A stretch of DNA of 64,000 bases from an uncultured Alistipes sp. (GTDB lineage: Bacteria; Bacteroidota; Bacteroidia; Bacteroidales; Rikenellaceae), in the NCBI GenBank assembly GCA_944321945.1, contig CALUNE010000003.1, forward strand, positions 210,612-274,611, given 5' to 3'. Position 1 is the stretch's first letter. Each line of letters begins with the position of its first letter. Below are positions 1 to 10,028 of the stretch, one piece after another. The notes below the pieces were generated by a model. It did no database searches and was not told where the DNA came from. It saw nothing but the letters and a program-made list of their open reading frames with translations. Both the position numbers and the translations under genes were made by a program.

Positions 1-1616
1 CGGCCGACATCACCGATGCACGCACGTGCAACTATGCCTACATGGAGGTCACACCGGTGAACGACGCGGTGGGCAACGTCGAGCAGCTGCTCTACACCCC
101 CTACGGCAACAACAGCAACATGACCTTCAACAGCAGCCTCACCGCCTCGATGAACCGTACGTCGGTATGGGCCAAGGTGCTCTACGACCGTCAGTTCGGA
201 GCCCACGGCATCTCGGCGCGGCTGATCTTCAACGAGAACCGTTCGGACTACCGCGGCGCCAACAACTCCTACATGTACCGCGACGCCATCGCCTCGGTCG
301 GCTACAACTATGATTCGCGCTACGTGGTCAATGCCGTATTGAGCTACGCCGGAGCAAGCCAGATGCCTTCGGGGGACAAATACCGGATCTACCCGGCCGT
401 ATCGGCCGCCTGGATCGCCTCCAACGAGTCGTTTCTGCGTGAAAGCCGGGCCATCGACCTGCTCAAACTGCGCGCCTCGTTCGGCGTCACGGGCATGAGC
501 GCCCGTCTCTCCTACGACATGGACAAGCAGTTCAACGGCTCGGGCAACTCCTACATCTTCGTCGGCAACGTCTCCCAGTACGGTACGGCACAGGGAGCTC
601 TGCCCTCGACCGGGATCGAGCCCGAGCGTGAATACCGCAGCAACGTGGGCCTCGAGTTGGGAGTGTTCGACCAACTGACCTTCGACGCCGATCTTTTCTA
701 CAACGTCCGCCGTCACATCCGCGTCAGCTCGGAGGAGACTCTTTCGGGCGTCCTGGGTATCGGCGCTCCGGACATCTTCACGGGCGAAGTCCGCAACTAC
801 GGTTGGGAGCTGGCCCTGGGGTGGCGCAAACGCATCGGCGACTTCGCCTGGGGGCTGCGCGGACAGATCTCCTACGCCAAGAACGAAATCCTCCAGAAGG
901 AGGAGGGTTACAAGCCCTACTGGTACATGTACGCCCGGGGCAACGCCATCGACCGCTTCTACGGACTGATGGCCGACGGGCTCTACCAGGCCGGAGATTT
1001 CGAGGCCGACGGTTCGCTCCGCAAAGGGCTGCCCGTGACAACCTACCAGAGCAAGGTGCAGCCCGGCGACGTGAAGTACGTCGACCTGAACGGCGACGGC
1101 AAGATCGACGCCAACGACTGCGCCTACCAGCTCTATGCCGCCCTGCCGCAGATCTACTACGGTTTCAACGTCGAATTCCGGTGGCGGGGTCTGAAGCTCG
1201 ACGCCTACTTCCAGGGCACGGGCCGTTCGACACTCACGACAACCCTGGCAAGCATCTACCAGCCTCTCTATGGCAACGACCGCAACGTCTCGCAGTACTA
1301 CATGCGCAACCGCTGGTCGCCCTACGACACCTCGGGCCGCTACCCGCGCCTGACCACACAGTCCAACGCCAACAACTATGCCGCCAGTTCGCTGTGGACC
1401 GAACGCGGCGACTTTCTCAAACTGCGGACGCTGACGCTCTCCTACCGGCTGCCGTCGGGGATCGCCTCCCGGATGCGGATGCGCGAATGCAGCCTCTACC
1501 TCCGAGGGATGAACCTCTTCTCGGCGGATCGCGTCGACATCCTCGACCCCGAATACATCAGCACGGGATATCCGTCGGCACGCTCCTGCCAGATCGGTCT
1601 GAACCTTATCTTCTAA
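1..1616 (+). CDS. SusC/RagA-family TonB-dependent outer-membrane transporter, C-terminal part
   Basis: The reading frame is open from the first base of the window, so the 5' end lies outside; about 538 codons are visible. What remains is the C-terminal beta-barrel of a SusC-like transporter: alternating aromatic-rich strands, a Ca-binding-like loop DLNGDGKIDAND near nt 1084-1119, and a final strand ending in Phe (GLNLIF), the usual outer-membrane sorting signal. SusC proteins import oligosaccharides across the outer membrane with a SusD lid, using TonB energy. The susD gene begins 4 nt downstream, which confirms the assignment. The plug domain and any N-terminal carboxypeptidase-like or signalling domain cannot be seen. 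Confidence 0.95.
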   Translation, partial: ADITDARTCNYAYMEVTPVNDAVGNVEQLLYTPYGNNSNMTFNSSLTASMNRTSVWAKVLYDRQFGAHGISARLIFNENRSDYRGANNSYMYRDAIASVGYNYDSRYVVNAVLSYAGASQMPSGDKYRIYPAVSAAWIASNESFLRESRAIDLLKLRASFGVTGMSARLSYDMDKQFNGSGNSYIFVGNVSQYGTAQGALPSTGIEPEREYRSNVGLELGVFDQLTFDADLFYNVRRHIRVSSEETLSGVLGIGAPDIFTGEVRNYGWELALGWRKRIGDFAWGLRGQISYAKNEILQKEEGYKPYWYMYARGNAIDRFYGLMADGLYQAGDFEADGSLRKGLPVTTYQSKVQPGDVKYVDLNGDGKIDANDCAYQLYAALPQIYYGFNVEFRWRGLKLDAYFQGTGRSTLTTTLASIYQPLYGNDRNVSQYYMRNRWSPYDTSGRYPRLTTQSNANNYAASSLWTERGDFLKLRTLTLSYRLPSGIASRMRMRECSLYLRGMNLFSADRVDILDPEYISTGYPSARSCQIGLNLIF

Positions 1617-1620
1617 CGCC

Positions 1621-3303
1621 ATGCGAACGATGAAAACAACTCTCTTCCACCTTCTCTTCGCCGCCTCGCTTCTGGGCGCTGCCTCGTGCAGCGACTTTCT
1701 GGAGCTCGACGAATCCGAATACCATACGGTGAAGTACCAGTTCTCGACCTTCAGCCGTGTGAAGCAGAGCGCCACGAACGTCTACGGATACATCCTCGAC
1801 GGGCTGTCCGACGTCGAACAGACGATGCTCGACGCCGCCACGGATGATGCCGTCTACGCCTGGGAGACCGGCGCCATCAAACGCTTCTACGACGGCAGCT
1901 GGTCGCCGATCAACCTCATCGACGACCGCTGGGACTATCTCTACGAAGCCATCGCGGCGGCCAACTACTTCCTGGAAAACTGCCCCGAGGATTTCCCCGA
2001 AGCCCGCTATCAGGACAGCTACGAGGAGGACCTCGAACAGTTGCACAACTATCCCTACGAGATCCGCGCCCTGCGGGCCTACTTCCATTTCGAACTGCTC
2101 AAGCGCTACCGGTCGATCATCATCGGCAACCGCTCCTTCACCAAGGAGGAGGTCAACGACCTTGAGCCCATCGACTACGACCGGGCCACGGAGTGGATCG
2201 TCTCGGAGTGCGATGCCGTGATTCCGTCGCTTCCGACGACCTATTCGGGCACCTACTACGGAGAGGTCGGCCGCGTGACGCGCGGCATGGCCCAGGCACT
2301 CAAGGCGCGCGTACTGCTCTATGCGGCCAGTCCACTGAACAATCCCCGGAACGACAAGTCGCGCTACCTGAAGGCCGCGGCAGCCGCCAAGGAGATCATC
2401 GACGGCGGCGTCTACGCCATCGTCAACGAACAGACGACCAACAACGCCTCGGCCAAGGGGCTCATCTTCGGCAAGCTCTGCCCGTCGAGCTCCTCGTTCG
2501 AGGCGGCCAACTTCCCCATCGGCTACGAAGGGGGCAACTCGGGCGTCTGCCCATCGCAGAATCTCGCCGAAGCCTTCGACATGCGCAACGGCGAGCCCTT
2601 CGACCGCAACAACGACGGACACTGGCGCAACCAGCTCAATGCCTCGATGCGCGATCCGCGCTTCGCCAAGACACTGCTCTACAACGGCGCAATGTTCAAG
2701 GAGCAATACATCCAGTCCTACACGGGCGGACGAAACGGACTGCCGCTCGACGGAGCCTCGCCGACCTCCTACTACCTCTACAAGCACATCCAGGAGGAGA
2801 CGAGTTTCGTGGCCGGCAGCGAAACCTACTTCCAGCACGTCTATCCGCTCTTCCGCTACGCCGAGGTGCTGCTGAACTACGCCGAGGCCCTGGGAGCCGC
2901 CACCGGCGACGCCCGCTTCACGGGGAGGCTCACGGTCGACGGCCGTGCGGTCGACTTCACCCTCTCGCCGCTCGAGGCCCTGAACATGGTCCGCACACGC
3001 TACGGCATGCCGGCACTGACCTCGGTGGTCAACTACGACAGTTTCGAGACGCGTCTGCACAACGAACGCCGGGTCGAACTGGCCTTCGAAGGGCACCGTT
3101 TCTGGGATCTTCGCCGCTGGATGATCGGCTCGCAGACCGCCCGTATCTACGGTCTGGAGATCACCAATACGAACGGCGTGGTCACCTGCACCCGCAAACT
3201 GGTCCAGGAGCGCATCTGGCAGGACAAGATGTACTTCTACCCCATCTCCCAGACCGAACAGTACAACAACCGCCATCTGATCCAGAACACCGGATGGAAT
3301 TAA
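1621..3303 (+). CDS. SusD/RagB-family nutrient-binding outer-membrane lipoprotein
   Basis: This 560-residue protein has a lipoprotein signal peptide with lipobox LGAASC (Cys23 from this start; an in-frame ATG at 1630 would shorten it by three residues). The following SDFLELDE, the TPR-like helical N-terminal half and the late motif RRVELAFEGHRFWDLRRW are hallmarks of the SusD/RagB family. Such proteins sit on the cell surface as a lid over the SusC barrel and bind the glycan before import. It is 4 nt from the SusC gene and 15 nt from the next enzyme gene, so it is part of one operon. The substrate cannot be read from the sequence. Confidence 0.96.
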   Translation: MRTMKTTLFHLLFAASLLGAASCSDFLELDESEYHTVKYQFSTFSRVKQSATNVYGYILDGLSDVEQTMLDAATDDAVYAWETGAIKRFYDGSWSPINLIDDRWDYLYEAIAAANYFLENCPEDFPEARYQDSYEEDLEQLHNYPYEIRALRAYFHFELLKRYRSIIIGNRSFTKEEVNDLEPIDYDRATEWIVSECDAVIPSLPTTYSGTYYGEVGRVTRGMAQALKARVLLYAASPLNNPRNDKSRYLKAAAAAKEIIDGGVYAIVNEQTTNNASAKGLIFGKLCPSSSSFEAANFPIGYEGGNSGVCPSQNLAEAFDMRNGEPFDRNNDGHWRNQLNASMRDPRFAKTLLYNGAMFKEQYIQSYTGGRNGLPLDGASPTSYYLYKHIQEETSFVAGSETYFQHVYPLFRYAEVLLNYAEALGAATGDARFTGRLTVDGRAVDFTLSPLEALNMVRTRYGMPALTSVVNYDSFETRLHNERRVELAFEGHRFWDLRRWMIGSQTARIYGLEITNTNGVVTCTRKLVQERIWQDKMYFYPISQTEQYNNRHLIQNTGWN

Positions 3304-3318
3304 CCGACAACTCATAAC

Positions 3319-5637
3319 ATGCAATCCATGAAAAAGACGCTGGTGACTCTTGCACTCCTGCCCTCGCTCATCGTCATGTCGACGGCCTGCACGCGGGACA
3401 ACATCGAGACCATACACCCCTGTTTCGAGGATCCCGAGGCCTACGCCCCGGCCGATCTGGCCAACTGGCCGCACGCCGTCTTCTGCTTCGACGACCGGAG
3501 CTGCACCGACGTGCAGACGGCCGACAACCGGCAGGGGATCACCTCCATCGAACGGGTCGGGACTCGGGCTACGGTCGTGGCCTACAGTTCCGCCGAGAAC
3601 CTCCGCTTCACCACGCTGCAAAGCGGGGCAAATCCCTACGACTACATCCTGGAGGTCAAGGATCTCGACGCCGAAATTCCGCAGATCTGGATGCAGTGCG
3701 CCTCGCTCGACCGCACGGCGGAGTCCATCGCCCTCACGCCGCTGACCTCGGAGCTGAAACTGCGGCTGATCGACGCACCCGAGGCCCTCGGTCGGATCGA
3801 AATCCTCCTGCCGGGAATGAACAACGCCCTGTACCTCTTCTCGGGGATCACGGAACCGGCCTCGCAGCCCGCCACCAAGACCCTGCGGCTGGAGCCCTCG
3901 GACCTCGAACGCACGGTTCACCTCTTCCCGATGCTCTCGGACCGCCCGTGGAATCTCGACTTCACAATCTCGATCGACGGGGCACAATACCCCGGTACGC
4001 TCACCATCCCTCGTGGAATCGAGGCCGGCGAGGCGCTGGAGGTGGACTTCGACTTCTCGCAGATGGCTTCCGGCAGCTACAAGGTCTCCTATCGGGAGGC
4101 CCAATACGGCTCGACACCCTCCCTGCTGGCCTCGAACACCTTCGAGAACGCCCGCTACGACGAGACCTTCAAGGACAAGAACCCCTACTACAACGTCTAC
4201 GTGCTGCAGGGGTCGACCTGGAAATCGGTCGAAGTGCACAACGCCCTCTGCTCCAACGCACCGCGCTACCACGAACAGATCTGGAACGACTGGAACAACT
4301 CCAAGAAGCTCCGCGATACGATGTGCTATGCGCAGTTCCTCGACGCGTTCAACGGTCCGGTCCGCGTGCGGGTCGAAAAACGGGGCGGTTTCTCGCAGGT
4401 GCAGGTGCGCCCCTCGACCTGGGACATCGCCACCCAGACCGTGGCAGCCAATACCGTGGAGTTCACGCTTCCGAGCTGGGAGCACCGCAAGGTCTCGGTC
4501 GAATTCGACGGTGACCGCTATCACAATCTCTTCCTGCTGCCCAACCGTCCCGACCCCGCCCGCGAACAGTATGCCGACGGAGGCTCGGACCGCTACTTCC
4601 GCAACGGTGTCTACTACTTCGGCGGCGGCAAGGAGCACACGCTGTCCGAAGACGACCCCATCCGCCTGACCTCGGGTCAGACGCTCTACATCGACGAGGG
4701 AACGACGCTCTACGCCCGCGTCGAGGCCCGGGGCAGCAACATCACCATCGCCGGCCGCGGCACCCTCTCGGGAGCCAAGCTCCAGCACGTCGGCAGCCAG
4801 TACTCGAGCGGCAACATCCTGATCGACGTCCTGAACAACGACGGTTCGAACAACTGCTCGGGGCTCCGCATCGAAGGCATCACCCTCGTCGATACGCCCA
4901 ACTGGTGCCTGCGCATCTTCAACACCGACAACGTGACGATCGACAACATCAACATGATGCACTGGATCCTCAACGGCGACGGCATCGACATCTGCACGGG
5001 CAAACACATCACCATCACCGACTGCATGCTCCGCACCTACGACGACTGCATCACGCTCAAGGTGCGCCACAACGCCCGGCCCATCGGTCCGATCGAGGAT
5101 GTGAAGATCGAACGCTGCCTGGTATGGACCGAACTGGCCCGCGGCATCGTGGTAGGTCCCGAATGCGGCGACATGACCTCGCTTTCGTACCAGACGGGCG
5201 GCATCTCCGACGTGACGGTTTCGGACTGCGTGGTGCTCGAGGCTTCGCGCGCCAACGACGACAACTTCGAGAATGCCGGACTGGCCGTGATGGCCGAATC
5301 GGCCGGATCGAACGCTCCGGGCGTCCCGGGACCGATCGAGAACGTCCTCTTCGAGGATTGCGTCATCGACGACATCCACTCCTCGGGACGTCCGATCACC
5401 GTCACGGCCCGGGCCCATGCCGACGGCAAGTGCACCATCTCGCAGGTCACCTTCCGCAACGTGGAGATCATCACCCGCAGCGGCTGCCGCGTCTCGGGCA
5501 TCGATCCCCAGGGGAACATCTTCCGCAACCTGACCTTCGAGAACTGCACCTACAACGGGCTGAAGATCTCCTCGCTGGATCCGTCGTTCCTCGTCTGCAC
5601 GGACATCGACGACGTAACCGGCCTCCGATTCGAATAA
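3319..5637 (+). CDS. Right-handed beta-helix glycosidase lipoprotein (GH28/GH49-like)
   Basis: A 772-residue lipoprotein (lipobox VMSTAC, Cys24). Residues about 30-400 look like beta-sandwich material; residues about 420-770 are a repetitive right-handed beta-helix with short strands such as NITIAGRGTLSG and NVTIDNINMMHW. Three acidic positions match the layout of inverting polygalacturonase-fold enzymes: NGDGIDI (Asp554, Asp557), TYDDC (Asp575-Asp576), followed by RGIVVGPECGD (Arg608). Families GH28, GH49 and GH87 share this geometry; which one applies is unclear and the GHG motif of classical GH28 is not visible. It lies between SusD and GH20 genes, so it probably makes the first surface cut in the target glycan. 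The endo-acting role is inference. Confidence 0.8.
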   Translation: MQSMKKTLVTLALLPSLIVMSTACTRDNIETIHPCFEDPEAYAPADLANWPHAVFCFDDRSCTDVQTADNRQGITSIERVGTRATVVAYSSAENLRFTTLQSGANPYDYILEVKDLDAEIPQIWMQCASLDRTAESIALTPLTSELKLRLIDAPEALGRIEILLPGMNNALYLFSGITEPASQPATKTLRLEPSDLERTVHLFPMLSDRPWNLDFTISIDGAQYPGTLTIPRGIEAGEALEVDFDFSQMASGSYKVSYREAQYGSTPSLLASNTFENARYDETFKDKNPYYNVYVLQGSTWKSVEVHNALCSNAPRYHEQIWNDWNNSKKLRDTMCYAQFLDAFNGPVRVRVEKRGGFSQVQVRPSTWDIATQTVAANTVEFTLPSWEHRKVSVEFDGDRYHNLFLLPNRPDPAREQYADGGSDRYFRNGVYYFGGGKEHTLSEDDPIRLTSGQTLYIDEGTTLYARVEARGSNITIAGRGTLSGAKLQHVGSQYSSGNILIDVLNNDGSNNCSGLRIEGITLVDTPNWCLRIFNTDNVTIDNINMMHWILNGDGIDICTGKHITITDCMLRTYDDCITLKVRHNARPIGPIEDVKIERCLVWTELARGIVVGPECGDMTSLSYQTGGISDVTVSDCVVLEASRANDDNFENAGLAVMAESAGSNAPGVPGPIENVLFEDCVIDDIHSSGRPITVTARAHADGKCTISQVTFRNVEIITRSGCRVSGIDPQGNIFRNLTFENCTYNGLKISSLDPSFLVCTDIDDVTGLRFE

Positions 5638-5650
5638 TTGCACTATCTTT

Positions 5651-7510
5651 ATGAACCCGATACGGAAAAACATGACACGATTCCAGAAACCGATTTTTGT
5701 AATGCTGGCCGCATTGCTGGCGGCCTGCGGGCGCCCGGAGTGCGTCGTAACACCGCTTCCCGAGCAGATTCACTACCGGGGAGGCTACTTCGCCTGCGAC
5801 AGCACCCGGGCCGCCCGGGGCGAATTTCCCGATCTCGAGTGCCGGATCGATCCCTCGGCCGAGGGGATCCGCGCCGAAGGCTACCGCCTGAACGTCGACC
5901 GCAAACACATGCTGCTGACGGCCGTCGACTCCGCAGGACTCTTCTACGGACGGCAGACGCTCCGCCAACTGGCCACCTCGCGCGGCATCCCCTGCGTGGA
6001 GGTGCTCGACAACCCCCGCTTCGCCTATCGGGGCATGCACCTCGACGTCTCGCGCCACTTCTTTTCCAAGGAACAGGTCCTCAAGATCCTGGACGAAATG
6101 GCCCGCTACAAGCTCAACAAGTTCCACTTCCACCTGACCGACAACGGCGGCTGGCGCGTCCAGATCGACAAATACCCGCTGCTCACACGCCTCGGCTCCC
6201 ACCGCATGGAGATCGACTGGCTCAAATGGTGGGATTTCGGCGACAAGCACTACGTGCCGGAGGGAACCCCGGGCGCCTACGGAGGCTACTTCACCAAGGA
6301 GGATATCCGTCAGATCGTGGCCTATGCCGCCGAACGGCACATCGAGGTGATTCCCGAGATCGAGTTCCCGGCCCACTCGGACGAGGTCTTCGTCGGCTAT
6401 CCCGAACTCTGCTGCACGGGCAAACCCTACACCACGGGCGAATTCTGCGTGGGAAACCCCGCCACGCTGCGCTTTGCCGAGGATGTGCTGACCGAGATCA
6501 TGGAGCTCTTCCCGTCGAAATATATCCACATCGGCGGTGACGAGGCGCGCAAGGTCGCCTGGAAAAGCTGCCCCAAATGCCAGCGTCTGGCCCGCGAGGT
6601 AGGGGGGCTGGAGGAGATGCAGTGCTACATGATCGAGCATCTCGAACAGTTCCTGGCCGAACACGGACGCGTGATGATGGGCTGGGACGAAATTCTGAAG
6701 AACAACCTGCGCTCGACCTCCGTGCCGATCTCCTACCGCGGACAGCGCGGCGGCATCGAAGGGGCCAACCGGGGTCTGAACGTGGTCATGTCCCCCGGCG
6801 AGATGATCTATTTCGACTGGTACCAGGCCGATCCCTACACCCAGCCCCGGGCCATGAGCGGCTTCTCGCCCATCAAGAAGGTCTACAGCTTCTACCCCGT
6901 TCCGGACACGCCCGAGAAGGCGGCTGCCAACGAATCGATGATTAAGGGTGAGTACGTCGCTCCGGGGGATACCGAATATATCTACAACGGCGCATCGAAG
7001 AACGTTCTGGGCGTTCAGGGCTGCATGTGGACCGAATTCGTCAACACGCCGGAGCATCTCGAATACATGATGTTCCCGCGGATGCTGGCCGTGGCCGAGA
7101 TCGCCTGGACACCCCAGGGACGGCGCGACTGGCACGACTTCCGCCGCCGCGTCAACCGCGAAATCCCGTTGCTCCGCTCCCGGGGCATCAACGCCTTCCA
7201 GTTGAGCAACGACGTCGAAATCTCGGTCACGCGGCTTCCGGACGGCAAGCGGGCCCTGGTTACCCTCGATACGGAAAAGTACCCCGTTGAGGTGCGCTAC
7301 ACGCTCGACGGCACGGATCCCACCCCTACGTCGCCCCTCTACCGGAAGCCCTTCCGGACGAAGGTCGGGACGACGATCAGCGCCGCCTGCTTCGACTCCA
7401 AAGGCACGCCCGGCAACATTGCCCGCGTCGATGTCGACGGCATGCACGACATCCGCAACTATTACCCGTACCTCGAAACCCCCGAAATCCATGCATCGAT
7501 CGAACCTTGA
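5651..7510 (+). CDS. Beta-N-acetylhexosaminidase, GH20, lipoprotein
   Basis: GH20 enzymes remove terminal beta-linked GlcNAc or GalNAc by substrate-assisted catalysis. The protein has a lipobox (LLAACG), a GH20 N-terminal domain, the catalytic barrel with FAYRGMHLDVSRHFF and FHFHLTDNGGWR, and the catalytic pair in HIGGDEAR (Asp297-Glu298 from this start). A C-terminal module (about residues 510-619) with YTLDGTDPTPTS resembles the Fn3-associated or CHB_HEX_C domain. An in-frame ATG at 5672 gives a shorter, cleaner signal peptide; a TATCTTTA promoter-like box overlaps the first ATG, so 5672 is a real alternative. Its last 20 nt overlap the following GH3 gene, suggesting translational coupling. 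Confidence 0.95.
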   Translation: MNPIRKNMTRFQKPIFVMLAALLAACGRPECVVTPLPEQIHYRGGYFACDSTRAARGEFPDLECRIDPSAEGIRAEGYRLNVDRKHMLLTAVDSAGLFYGRQTLRQLATSRGIPCVEVLDNPRFAYRGMHLDVSRHFFSKEQVLKILDEMARYKLNKFHFHLTDNGGWRVQIDKYPLLTRLGSHRMEIDWLKWWDFGDKHYVPEGTPGAYGGYFTKEDIRQIVAYAAERHIEVIPEIEFPAHSDEVFVGYPELCCTGKPYTTGEFCVGNPATLRFAEDVLTEIMELFPSKYIHIGGDEARKVAWKSCPKCQRLAREVGGLEEMQCYMIEHLEQFLAEHGRVMMGWDEILKNNLRSTSVPISYRGQRGGIEGANRGLNVVMSPGEMIYFDWYQADPYTQPRAMSGFSPIKKVYSFYPVPDTPEKAAANESMIKGEYVAPGDTEYIYNGASKNVLGVQGCMWTEFVNTPEHLEYMMFPRMLAVAEIAWTPQGRRDWHDFRRRVNREIPLLRSRGINAFQLSNDVEISVTRLPDGKRALVTLDTEKYPVEVRYTLDGTDPTPTSPLYRKPFRTKVGTTISAACFDSKGTPGNIARVDVDGMHDIRNYYPYLETPEIHASIEP

Positions 7511-9902
7511 CAGGATATACCGCCGGTGTGCGGTCGGCATGGCGGGAGTGCTGCTTCCTCTCTGGGGGTTGGGAGCCGATGCGCCCCGGCTGGGAATCGA
7601 TCCCGTCGAGCGGATCGTGCGGGCGATGACCCTCGAAGAGAAGGCCTCACTGCTGGTCGGCGCCTCGATGGAGGACTACTCGGGAGAGGGTTCCGTGGCA
7701 GGCCGTACGCTCCGTTACATTCCCGGCTCGGCCGGTACGACCGTTCCGATGCCGCAGTACGGGATTCCGCCGACGGTCATGGCCGACGGCCCGGCCGGGC
7801 TGCGCATCGATCCCGTCCGCCGGGGCGAGACGCGCACCTATCATTGCACGGCCTTTCCCGTGGGCACGATGCTCGCCTCGACGTGGAATCCGGAGCTGCT
7901 GGAAGAGGTCGGCGCCGCCATCGGCAACGAGGTGCTCGAGTACGGCTGCGACGTCATCCTCGGACCGGGAATGAACATCCATCGCAATCCGCTCTGCGGC
8001 CGCAACTTCGAATACTACTCCGAGGATCCGCTGCTGAGCGGCAAGTGTGGTGCCGCGATGGTCCGCGGCATCCAGTCGCAGGGGGTCGGGACCTCGGTCA
8101 AACACTTCGTCGCAAACAACCAGGAGGGGCTTCGGCTGCAAAACGACGCCCGGGTTTCACAGCGTGCCCTGCGCGAGATCTACCTGCGAGGATTCGAGAT
8201 CGCCGTGCGTGAGGGGAAGCCCTGGACCGTAATGTCCTCCTACAACCGATTGAACGGCCCCTACACGCAGGAGAACCGCGACCTGCTGACCACCATCCTG
8301 CGCGATGAATGGGGGTATGACGGCATCGTCGTCACGGACTGGATCGGTCGCCGCAACACCGTGGCACAAGTCCATGCCGGGAATGATCTGATGATGCCGG
8401 GCGAGCCGTCGCAGAGCGAAGAGATCGTCCGTGCGGTACGCGAGGGACGCCTCGACGAGCGCGACGTGGACCTCTGCGTGCGGCGGATGCTCGAATACGT
8501 CATGCGCACCCCGCGTTTCCGCGGCCACGAGCCCTCGAACCGGCCCGATTTCACACACCATGCCGCCACGGCCCGCCGGGCCGCGGCCGAAGGAATGGTG
8601 CTGCTGAGCAATCGCCACGAAACACTGCCGCTGGCCGCCGGTTCACGCATCGCACTGTTCGGCGTCAACGCCTATGAATACATCGGCTGCGGCACGGGCG
8701 CCGGATTCGTCTACGCCCCCTACATGACGGATCTGAACCGGAGTTTTGCCGAGGCGGGATTCCAACCCGACTCGCTGACCGAAGCGCTCTACGCCTCCTA
8801 TCTCGCCTTCGGACAGGCGCTCTATGCCGAGCAGAATGCCCGGCTGGTGCTGGGCAACCGCTTCTACCCGCCCGAAAGTCCGCTCACCGAGGAGTTCATC
8901 GCGGCGCGTGCCGCGACAAGCGACATCGCCGTAGTATCGTTCGGACGCCTTTCCGGCGAGGGGAACGACCGCCCGGTGAGCGACTACTACCTCACAACCG
9001 AAGAGCGGACACTGCTCGAACGGGTCTGCTCGGCCTTCCACGCCCGGGAGAAAAGGGTCGTCGTCGTGCTCAACATCGGCGGGGTGGTCGAAACAGCCTC
9101 GTGGAGCGAACTGCCCGACGCCATTCTGGTCGGTTGGCAGGGCGGTCAGGAGGGAGGCCGGGCCACGGTCGACGTGCTCGGCGGCAAGGTCTCACCCTCG
9201 GGGCGCCTGCCCATGACCTTCCCGATCGACTACGGCGATCACCCCTCGTCGCACAACTTCCCGCTTAACTACCGCTCCCACCGCGGAGACTGGGCCGACG
9301 ATGCTCCCGAACGCCGCCTGCGCAACCTCGGATTCACCGACTACGAGGAGGATATCTGGGTCGGATACCGCTACTTCACCACCCATGCGCCCGAACGCGT
9401 CGCCTATCCCTTCGGCTACGGGCTGAGCTACACGACCTTCGACTGGAGCGACGCCTCGCTCGCCAAAAACGGCGCCGAATGCCGCGTGCGGGTGCGCGTC
9501 ACCAACACGGGGGCGTATCCCGGCAAGGAGGTTGTCGAACTCTACGTGGCGGCCCCCGAAGGCCCGCTGCCCAAACCACGGCGCGAATTGCGGGCCTTTG
9601 CCAAGAGCCGGACGCTGCAGCCCGGCGAATCGGAATGGATGACGCTGCGTTTCGCCCTGAGCGATCTGGCCTCGTTCGACCCGACCTGCGCCTCGTTCGT
9701 CACCGATGCCGGCACCTACGACGTCGAACTGGCCCGCTCGGCCGACGATATCCGCATCCGCCTGCCGCTGAAGGTCCCCGCCGCCCGCCGCCGGGTTCAC
9801 GACGTTCTCAACCCCCGGGAACCGCTGCAACTCCTGACCTTCCCCGCTGAGAGCCCCCAAACAATCTCAAAAGCCAATTTGTCGGTCCGGACAACCAATT
9901 AA
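7491..9902 (+). CDS. Glycoside hydrolase family 3, exported
   Basis: An 803-residue three-domain GH3 enzyme: TIM barrel, alpha/beta sandwich and a C-terminal fibronectin-like domain (TNTGAYPGKEVVELYV). The nucleophile is probably Asp283 in IVVTDWIG; KHFVANNQE is a typical GH3 substrate loop. This architecture is that of beta-glucosidases rather than the short NagZ-type hexosaminidases. The ATG at 7491 was chosen because it gives a signal peptide with a hydrophobic core (VGMAGVLLPLWGLGA) and no lipobox, so a periplasmic enzyme is expected. Longer in-frame extensions run antisense to nothing but would overlap the GH20 gene heavily and lack a signal peptide. The exact sugar specificity is unknown. 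Confidence 0.93.
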   Translation: MHRSNLDRIYRRCAVGMAGVLLPLWGLGADAPRLGIDPVERIVRAMTLEEKASLLVGASMEDYSGEGSVAGRTLRYIPGSAGTTVPMPQYGIPPTVMADGPAGLRIDPVRRGETRTYHCTAFPVGTMLASTWNPELLEEVGAAIGNEVLEYGCDVILGPGMNIHRNPLCGRNFEYYSEDPLLSGKCGAAMVRGIQSQGVGTSVKHFVANNQEGLRLQNDARVSQRALREIYLRGFEIAVREGKPWTVMSSYNRLNGPYTQENRDLLTTILRDEWGYDGIVVTDWIGRRNTVAQVHAGNDLMMPGEPSQSEEIVRAVREGRLDERDVDLCVRRMLEYVMRTPRFRGHEPSNRPDFTHHAATARRAAAEGMVLLSNRHETLPLAAGSRIALFGVNAYEYIGCGTGAGFVYAPYMTDLNRSFAEAGFQPDSLTEALYASYLAFGQALYAEQNARLVLGNRFYPPESPLTEEFIAARAATSDIAVVSFGRLSGEGNDRPVSDYYLTTEERTLLERVCSAFHAREKRVVVVLNIGGVVETASWSELPDAILVGWQGGQEGGRATVDVLGGKVSPSGRLPMTFPIDYGDHPSSHNFPLNYRSHRGDWADDAPERRLRNLGFTDYEEDIWVGYRYFTTHAPERVAYPFGYGLSYTTFDWSDASLAKNGAECRVRVRVTNTGAYPGKEVVELYVAAPEGPLPKPRRELRAFAKSRTLQPGESEWMTLRFALSDLASFDPTCASFVTDAGTYDVELARSADDIRIRLPLKVPAARRRVHDVLNPREPLQLLTFPAESPQTISKANLSVRTTN

Positions 9903-10028
9903 ATCAAAAAATCCGTATATTCATCCCCGGAATCCGCAGGAGGTTCGCCCCGACGGATCCCGGGGATCTGACGAACGGGCCGGGTTGCCGCCATTCGGAT
10001 GCCGAACCCGCCCCACAAACTTGAACAG

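Noticed and set aside
1606-5673. A 1355-codon open frame on the minus strand
   Set aside because: It lies fully antisense to SusD and the beta-helix gene. The protein is a low-complexity Asp/Val/Arg-rich string with no domain, as expected from high-GC codon bias.
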